DNA from: Verrucomicrobiaceae bacterium | GTDB taxonomy: Bacteria; Verrucomicrobiota; Verrucomicrobiia; Verrucomicrobiales; Akkermansiaceae | Assembly: GCA_027485995.1 (NCBI GenBank) | Contig: JAIXPW010000249.1 | Span: 1-45,307 of the forward strand | Direction: 5' to 3' | DNA length: 45,307 nucleotides | The notes under the pieces: generated by a model | The model's database searches: none | The model's input: only the letters and a program-made list of their open reading frames with translations | Told to the model about the DNA's origin: nothing | In this document: positions 7,333 to 16,300 of the stretch, one piece after another | Layout of the letters: each line of letters opens with the position of its first letter | Position numbering within the stretch: position 1 is the stretch's first letter | Position numbers and translations under genes: made by a program

Positions 7333-10300
7333 TCAGTTGAGTTCCTTCTTATCTTCCTTGTCTTCCTCCTCATCACTGCTTCCGCCATAACCGAGGACCT
7401 CCACGGTGATGATGGAGGGCATCTCTCCGGTTGCTTGTGAGGATTCGTCATTCTTCCCTGCCGGACTCGGGGCTCCCGCACCGGCGGGCACCACGGAGTT
7501 GGCGGTGGAGGTCAAGGCACCGAGACTTGGCGCGGACACCGTGGGGGCCGTGGCACCGGTGCTTGAGCCACCCACCGAGATGTTGCCCGCATTGATCACG
7601 GCGGCGGCTGATATGTTGAGATTTCCCGAAACGCGAATCCCGGCATCACCCGCATCGATCGTTCCGACAGGCGCAATGAGGTCCACGTCGCTCGGCTCCA
7701 CTCCATCGACCGAGGCCAGCACGCCGATGCCGCCACCGGTGGCGAGACCCGCGAGGTCGGTCTTCACGTCGGCGCTGGTCGGATCGATCAGCACACGGGT
7801 CGGTGGGGCGGATTGGACGGTCTTCGACGAGGAACCGGCGGCGATGTTTCCCTTCGACGACCAGATGATCTCATCGCCACCCTTCAGCGTGAAGATACGG
7901 GATATGCCAAGGTCCACGTTGAGATTGGTGAAGACGTTGATGTTGCCGCCGGCCTCGGTGACGATCCCGGGCGGAGTCAGCGGATTGCCGATGACGGTCG
8001 TGGCCAGGGTCAGCGATCCACCGGGCGCGAAAAGCGAGATGTCGCCGCCGTTGCGGGTGCGGATGTCACGGGCTCTCGTGTTGATGTCGCCGCTCCAGTT
8101 GACTCGTCCCTCGGTTTCCGGGAACAAGGTGGCGATGGCGAGTTTTCCCTCATCATAGTTTCCGAAACCGGGGCTTTCCGGCTTGCTGTGGTTTCGCCCG
8201 GTATCGCGGAGAACGAGATAGAACACCTGGAGCGCCAGCTCGCGCTGTCTTTCGGAGGACAGGGCGTCGAAGTCCGCCTGGCTGAGTCCGAGCTCGCGAA
8301 GATGGCGGGTGCCGTCCCTGTCCTTGACGAACTTCGTGATGAAGGAGGGGAAGTCCGCCTTGCTGGCCTCCAGCGACCTGGCGTCGCCGATGCCGGCGGC
8401 AGCGATGATGTCCGCGCCTTCGAAGGGGAGATAGGGGTTTCTGCCATTGCCGATGCTGGTGATGCCAGTACCGGTGCCGTCGGCATTGTTGCCACCGATG
8501 CCCAGATCGAGATTCCGTCCGGCGAAGACCTGCAGCGTTCCGGGACCACTGATCTGGATGTCCCCGGAAAGCGGGCCACCCGAGGTTGAGGTGACATTTC
8601 CATCCGACTGCGCGGAGACCCGGTCCGCGGTGCCGACGTCGTAGGCGATGAGATCCCTGCCTGCGGAAACCACGCTCAGGTCCCCGCTGCCCACGTTCTG
8701 AAGATAGAACGAGATATCTCGAAGATCGCGGCCGGCAAGGATCCGTGACGACTTTGCGGAGAACAGCTCGAGGCCGGTGACATCGACATCCGAGTAAATC
8801 CGGACCGGCTGGGTATCGCCGCTGTGCAGGAGTCCAGCGGTGTGGAGCCTCTGCTTGCTCTGGGAAGTGCCGTCCGTCGAGCCGGTTTCCGCGAAGAGGC
8901 TTTCGAGAGAGCTGAAGAAGCCAAGCGTGGTGGTGTTCGCGGCCGATGCCGAGTTGGTCCCGACAATCGACTGATAGGAGAATGGATTGGCGAGGGACGG
9001 AATGGCGGAGGGATCCGCATCGGAAAGGTTGAGCGAGCTGGGCGTCCAGGCGAAGTTGGATGTGCTGCCGGAGGTGGCGATGCCGGAGATCTGGAAACCA
9101 TTGATGGAGCTTGCGGAAAGCAGTTCGAGGGTGCCGGTTTTCGAGGGCGAGAGGGTGATGTCACCCACCAGCGAGATGCCGCCGGAGAAGGAGGTGGCCT
9201 TCAAGGTGCCCGGCATCAGGCCGAACGAGGCGGCGAACGGCGTGACCTGGGATTCGGTGAGTCGGAGCCACGGCTGGAAGAACGAAGCCGACTGGGGATT
9301 GGTCGAGAGCCGGAGCTGGTTCTGGAACCAGGCCTGGAGGGACGGCTGCACGCTGACGATCGAGCCTGCGGAGATCGTCGTCCCCTGGCGAAGGGTGACC
9401 GCGCCGCCAAGCGACGAGATCGAGACGGCGCTTTGATCCGAGTAGGTCGAGAACCAGGTCTTGTACCAGAACGTGTTGTTGTAGCCCTGAGGCAGGAGGA
9501 AGGGATTCGCGACCGGGCCTAACAGAACGTTCTCGGCTGCGGAGACCTTGAAGCTGGATTTTCCAACGAAGAGCGTGGTGGCCAGCCAGGTGCTGGGATC
9601 GAGCACCACGGAGGGAGTTGTCAGGATGCCGAGTGAGGGCGAACGGGTGGCATTGGTGGTGATCGAGCCACCTGCATTCAGCACGCCCTTTCCACGTTCG
9701 ACATAGTAAACTCCGCCGTCGATGTTGCGGCCGGAGGTGACCGTGACATCTCCGCCGCCGAGTTCGACCAGGCCGGAGGCATCCGGCGCACCCTTGGGCA
9801 TTCGGGCGTTGGTGGGCGCGACGGCATCGACATTGGTCACATCCCGACCGGCCGTCAGGGCGACGTTTCCGCCGCCGAGAGTTCCGACGCCTTCGAAGAA
9901 ATTGGTGAAATCGACCCACCACGTCGTCGAGGCGAACTCCCCGTAGCGGGAAAGTCCGAAGGCCCCGGTCTGCGGGTCCACATGGCTGCGGCGGTAGAGC
10001 CAGTTGACAGGCATCTGTCGCGAGGAATCGGCGATGAGTTCACCAACGGCATTGCGGGTCAGATGAATGATATCATTGCCCGCCGCGACGCTGACATTTC
10101 CTCCGGCGGTGGTGTATTGGACGGGTGCCGGGGTTGCCTGCTGGATGGCTCCCAGGGCTCCGACGCTGGTGCCGGACAGGTTCGGTCGCGGGGTTTCAAA
10201 TTCTCCTCCGAGGGTGGGATCCGCGACGAGGGTGCCGGCGGTGTAGACGCTGGCGAACTGGTTCAGCAGTTGCACGTCGCGACCGGCAAGCACGTCGATG

Positions 10301-13300
10301 TCCCCGCTGCCAGTGCGGATCACCTGATAGAGCTGACCGGAGCTGGCTGGGCTGATCGGAGTGGAGGTCAAGGCGTTCGCGCCGCCCGTGACCGAGGCCG
10401 CGAATCCGTTGCGGCCGAGTCTCACCGATCCGGAGTCCGGGCGGAGGGCCGAAAAATCGATCACCTTGCGGTTGTCGGCGGAGGTCAGATCGGCTCCGGC
10501 CACCAGCCGGATTGACCACGACTGGGCATGGCTCTTCAGCAGGCTGTTTCTGGCAAGGAGGGCGGAGTTGTAGCCGCCGTTGGTGAAGCCGTCGCTGATC
10601 GAGTTGTTGAGCAGGATGTTGCCCGGAGTGCGGACAGTCAGGAAGCCGGCGGAGCTTGAGGGGCCGAAGCGGGCAAGGGCCAGATTCCAGTCGGCGGAGG
10701 ACGAGCTGGTGGGAGTGCCGAGCGTGAGGTCGGGAGTCGGAGGAGTCACCGTGACCGGCCCGCCGGTGGTGAGGCTGCCGGTCGAAAGGGCGACCTGGAA
10801 GGCTCCGCCGGTGCCGGAGAAGAAGGTGACCGTGCCGGCATTGCTGAGCCTCAGGAAACTTCCTGCCGTGACGGTGACATTGGTGCCTGGATTGAAGTTT
10901 GTGACGGTGCCCGTGGGTGCGGTGATGCTCCCGGCCGAGGTCGCACGGATGGCGTTGTTGCCAGGAGTCCCATTCGGCAAGGTCACCACGGTGCCTGCGG
11001 TGAGGGTGACGGAGCTGCTGGTGGCGGTGTTCAGGGAGACCACGCTGCCTTTCACGGTCACCGTGCCGGTGGTGCCGCTGGCGCCCGTGGTGTAGGACGT
11101 TCCGGAAGGAAGTGAGACTCCAATGGCACCGGAGCCGGTGGCATAGGTGATGGTGCCGCCATTCTGGAGGGTCAAAATGCTTCCCGCCTGAATGGCAATG
11201 TTGGTGTTCGACGCAACGGTGGAGACGACCCCGCTCGGCGAGGTCAGGATGGCCGTCGAACTGGTTCGGATCCTCGAGGTTCCTGGCGTGCCGGACGGGA
11301 AGGAAACGCTTCCGCCGCTGTTGGGCACGACGAGGGTGCTGTTCACCGCGTTCAGGTTGAAGGCGAGCGGCGTCGCGATGGCACTGTTGGTGACTTCAAC
11401 GCCCGGGCTGAGGATCAGATTCGAGGCGATCGAGGTGTTGCTGGAGGTGAGGCGATTGAACAGGGTGGTGTAGTTCGAGGTGGTCGCGCCCCCCGTTCCC
11501 AGGAACTCCTGACCGCTGTTGAGGATCAGGTTCTGGACTCCGACCGTGATGAGTCCTCCGAAGTCGGCGAGGTCGAAGGTTCTGAAGCCTTCGACGAGAA
11601 TCGCGGATGCTCCCGTGATCGTGCTGTTGATGGGCTCGACGGCGAGGTCGTTGTTGGCGGCATTTCGCGGAGCACGAAGATGCAGGATGCCCTGGAACTT
11701 GCCGAGGGATTCGCTGGAGGCGTTCGATGAATCGACACCAAGATCGATCAAGGAACCCTGCCGGATGGCGAGGCTGCCGAGGTTGCCGCCGAGGGCTTCC
11801 AGCGTCACGCGGCCTCCCTTGCCCGCTGCATCGAAGTCCGAGGCCGAGGCATCAATGACCGAGCCGGAGGCAAGGACGAGGCCATCCGATGCGACCAAGC
11901 GGACCTGGCCTCCACGGACCCCGGAGGCATTGATGCGGCCGGTCATGGTGATCGAGCCCGCATCCGTGGTGAGCGAGTAGTGGTGGGCCGAGGCGGCGCT
12001 GTCGAGCGTCACGGCCCCCCTGCGGACGCGCAGCGAGCGGGATTCCGTGAAGGAGGCGAGGTCGAGCTTCTGGTCGAAGGCGAGGGTGTTGGCGAGGGTC
12101 CCGACATCGAGCGAGAAGCTTCCGCTGGTTCCAGCATTTCCCCCCTTGCCATTGAGCTGGCCCAGCAGCGAAACGGAGCCCTGGATGGCGGAAACCTCGA
12201 CGCTGCCTGCATTCCCGCTCGCGGTCTGCGCGGAGACATCGACGAGCCCGGTGGAGGAGAGGAGGACATTTCCCGGATCGGACTTGATTGAAATGCGTCC
12301 GCCGTCGGTGAAGCGGGTCTGGTCCTTGAAAAGACGGGAGATCCCCGAGCTCTCCAGCGAGCCGTCGATCCGAACGTCCCCGGTCGTGGCCCTGAGATTG
12401 ATCTGGCCGCTGGGCAGAACGATACGTGAGGAAATCTGGAGGCTCGCTCCCGTCAGGGAAAGCGAAGAGCCCAGTCCCGCGGATGAGAGGGTTCCGGGGC
12501 GGCTGCCATCACCGGTCATTGAAAGGCTTCCAGCTGCGGTGAGCGAATGGCTGACGGACTTGGAGGCGAAGGCCACCGGCGTATCCAGGGCGAGATTTCC
12601 TGAAACCGAGAAGCTGCCCGAGGCCACGGTCACAAGCTCCTTCGAGGCATCGAGTAGGGTGCCTGCGAAGCCCTTGATCGCGAGCGCGCCCTGACCGAGC
12701 TGGATCGTCTCCGCGCGAAAGGCCAGCGAGCCGGCATTGGAGAGGGAGGCTACTCCCGCCGTGCCTCCGGTCTGGTTGTCGAGGAGGATGTTGCGCGCGT
12801 TGAATGCGACCTCGCCGCCGCCCACGCCGATGCCGCGAATCTCCGCCGCACGAAGCGCGAGACTCTCGACGAGAGGCGCACCAGCAGGGGTGACTCCACC
12901 GATCGACCCGGCCCCGAGAAGATCGATCGACGAGTAGCTTTTCAGCGAAAGGGAGCGCGCGGCGGACAGGCCTGCGATGGAGGATCGGCTGAGGATCAAT
13001 CCAGCGTCGGCACCCGGTATCACCAGTGGATCCAGGGAAAGGCTGATCCGGCCGCTGCCCAGCGAAAGGGCGTCGGTCTGGAGGCTCGCGGTGGGATCGA
13101 GCGAGTTGAGGGCGGTGGAATCGAGGAGCACGCTCGTGCCCTGGATGGAGGCTCCCGCGCCGGTCAGCAGGCTGGTGCTGCCGCCTGGCGTGACGCCACG
13201 CCGCAGCACTGAGGCCGCTGGGTCCGAGCTCACGCGGACAAGCGCCGAGTTTCCACTGCCTGCCGTGGTGGTGCTGCCGATGACGAGGGTTTCGGCGGAA

Positions 13301-16300
13301 TCCCCCAGGCGGCCGGTCTGCTTCAGTTCGGCCCCGGACTTGAGGACGAGATTGTTCTTCGCCACGAGGATCACTTCCGGGCCGGTGAGCGGGCTGCCAG
13401 AGTTGTCGAGTGTCAGGGAACCCGTGGCCACGCTGACCAGGGTGCCTGCGGCATCCGCGCTGCGGGTGCCACCGATGAGGAGGCTTTCCGCCCCGAAGCT
13501 CGAAAGCAGGGTGGGGTCAAGTACGAGAGTTCCAGTAGGAGCAGACGAACCATTCCGTGAAATCAGGATGTCCACCGGACTGCTCACGTCGATCATCCCT
13601 CCGCGGAAACCGGTGGCGGCGGACGACGAGACATCGCCACTGAGGGCCATCGCCCGGGTCGCGGCGAGCACGAGCTGGCCGGAGTCGCCGGGCAGGCGGT
13701 AGCCTCCGGTGCGGGTGAGGAAGGAATTGGCAAGAAGTTTGGTGTATTCCGCCCGAGCCGTGATGGTGGTGGAGGGTGCCAGCTCGAAGCGGGTGGAAAG
13801 GGATGGCAGGGTCAACGAGCCATCGAGTCCATTGAACCGGTAGCCGGATATCACGGAGGAGCCGTCGGGCTTTGGCACCGACCCGACCGCCGTGCCCGAC
13901 TGCGGAGTAAGCAGGTAGGCTCCCGGAAGAAGCGCGTAGCGGGCGGGGAGCAAGGTGTAAACTCCCGCAGGCAGTCCACCGCCGCCGTCCAGGCGGACTT
14001 GCTCACCGATCCTGAGCGAACCATTGACATATCCGGCAGTTGAGCCGAGCGAGTCATTGAAAGGTGCATGAGGTGCTAACTTCGCCCCATATCCCGGCAG
14101 GATCGCAAAACTGCCGGAGGAAGCGAGCAGGTCATCGGTGCCACCGAGCCCGTTGACCCAGCGGTAGGCGAGCAGGTCCCCGCCGCCACGGATGTCGATG
14201 CTGGCACCTGACTCGGTGATCACGGACTCGGCCGAGAGCTTCACCGATTTCTGGGGCACCCCCCCCGAGGTGATGTCAATCCCACGGGGGTCGAGCCAGT
14301 TGCCTCCATTGAGGCTGATGCCATAGGGCACGACGACACCTTTTCCGGTAAGCGGGTCGATGGCGGAGACCGAGGTCACACTGCGGCTGCCGAGAACCAG
14401 TTCGGTGGTCTTGGCGAAGTCGAGATTCGAGAGCTGGGTGTCGCGCGGAGCGGTGCCCGTGCCATCCCAGCCGAGCTGGATCTTTCCGAAGGGGGCGCGC
14501 AGCACTCCATTCTGATGGATGATGGATCCGTAGATGTTCAGCGAACTGCCTGCGGACAAGGGCAGGGATCGGGTGCCGGAGGCCTCGATGGTCACCGAGC
14601 CTTTCCGGCTCACGGCACCTTGCTGATAATCGAATGCGGCAATCGTGAAATCGAGAGAGCTGGGGGCATAGACCTGCCCGGCCTTGAGCCGGATGTCCCC
14701 CGCCACTTCAAAGGCTCCGCTGCCGCGGATGTCGCCATTGTCGGCAATCAGGTCCGCCTTCGAGAAGCCCTGGAGCGAGAGATAGCCCACATCGATCAAC
14801 GAGGCGGAAACCGTCAGCGTGGATGAGCCCGTGGTGGGCGGCATGTAGAACTGGGTACCGTTGATTTCCGAAAGCCTGAAGACGGCGAGTTCCTCCGGCG
14901 TCATCGGCTTCTGGAAGGCCGTGCCCAGAGCGATGTGGGAGGCTTCCAGCGATACCGTGGAATCGGCAAGCAGCACCGGTGAGGTGCCGGCGGTGATGCG
15001 GCCTGACGCCTTGATCGACACCGGCCCCGAGAACGAGAGGGTGCCGCCGAGGTCGAGGTTGGCAAAGCCTCCGGAGGTGAAGCGATCCACCGCAAAGCGT
15101 CCGCCGCCTCTCACGGTGGAACCGTCGTTCGGCATGGTGGCCCCGATCTGATTGGAGTATCCAGTCGGAAGCACGGGGCCGGATGCCTTGATGATGAGGG
15201 TCGGATCGAGTGGCGTCGAAAGGGTGCCGTTCGGGAAGAAGGCACCGGAAGACACGATCAGCGATCCCCCGGAAGCGGTGGCTCCACCTGAGCGGCCACG
15301 CAGGGTGGAGTCCATCCAGAGCATTTCGCCTCCTGCGAGGGTGATCGTTCCCCCATCACTCTGCACGAGGGTGGGAGTCCCCGAGATGGTGTAGGGCGTG
15401 GAGGTGATGCCGCTGGTGCTCTGCTGGATCGCCTCAAGCGAATCACCCGTCTCCCCCGCCTGAAGATCAAGCGTGCCGCTCGCCCCGGAGACATCAATGA
15501 CCGAACCCGACTCTGCAATGATGTTGCCGGAGACCAGCACGCTGCCGCCGTCGAGGACTGCGCCGCGCCTGCGGCCATAGGGTTCGGGAACGAGGAAGGT
15601 TTTCCCCGAGGCATCGATCCTGGAGTCGGAGCCAAGCACCACGGTCGTGAAGGCAGCCGGCGGATCCTGATTGAGGCTCGGCAAACGATTGGCCCCGCTG
15701 ACGCGGATGCTTCCGCCCGCAGCCTGAAGCGTGCCATGGAGTTCGACCGTGCTGCCAGTCAGCGCGATGGTTCCAAGAGTTCTTGCATCGATCCGTGCAC
15801 CAGTGCCGACGAACACATCGCCTCGCGCACGCAGGTCGCTGAAATAGTCGGTGTCGGCCAGCCCGGAAAAGGTCAGGCTCAACGGGCTTCTCAGGCCTTC
15901 AGGTTTGACGACCTGGGAAAGCGAGATCGGATCCCCGGAAGTGGCCCCTGCAGCGAAAAGGTTGACGAGCCGTGGAGCGATCACCGTATTCGCCGCAATC
16001 GTCAGGCCAAGGAGGGTCTTGCCGGTTCCGGCTTCGATCGCCCCGATGCCGCTGAGGTTGAACTTGGTGAATCCGCCTTGATCAAAGAACTCCGGCTGGA
16101 GCCAGAACGAGCCATCAGTTGGCGCCGTGCCCCCGATCCGCATCCTCATGGACTGGATCGCCAGGCTGCCACCGATGGCACCCGAAAATCCCCGGAGCTG
16201 TCCGCTGAGTTTCAGCGAGCCACCCACCAGCGATCCTGCGGATGGATCGCGTCCGACCTGAAGGCTGATCGACCCGGCATTCCCATATCTGACGCGTCCC

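Noticed and set aside
10580..11350. Repeated DNA in tpsA that could be taken for a CRISPR-like or satellite array
   Set aside because: The repeats are long, diverged, in frame and part of the beta-helix protein. There are no short identical repeats with unique spacers.
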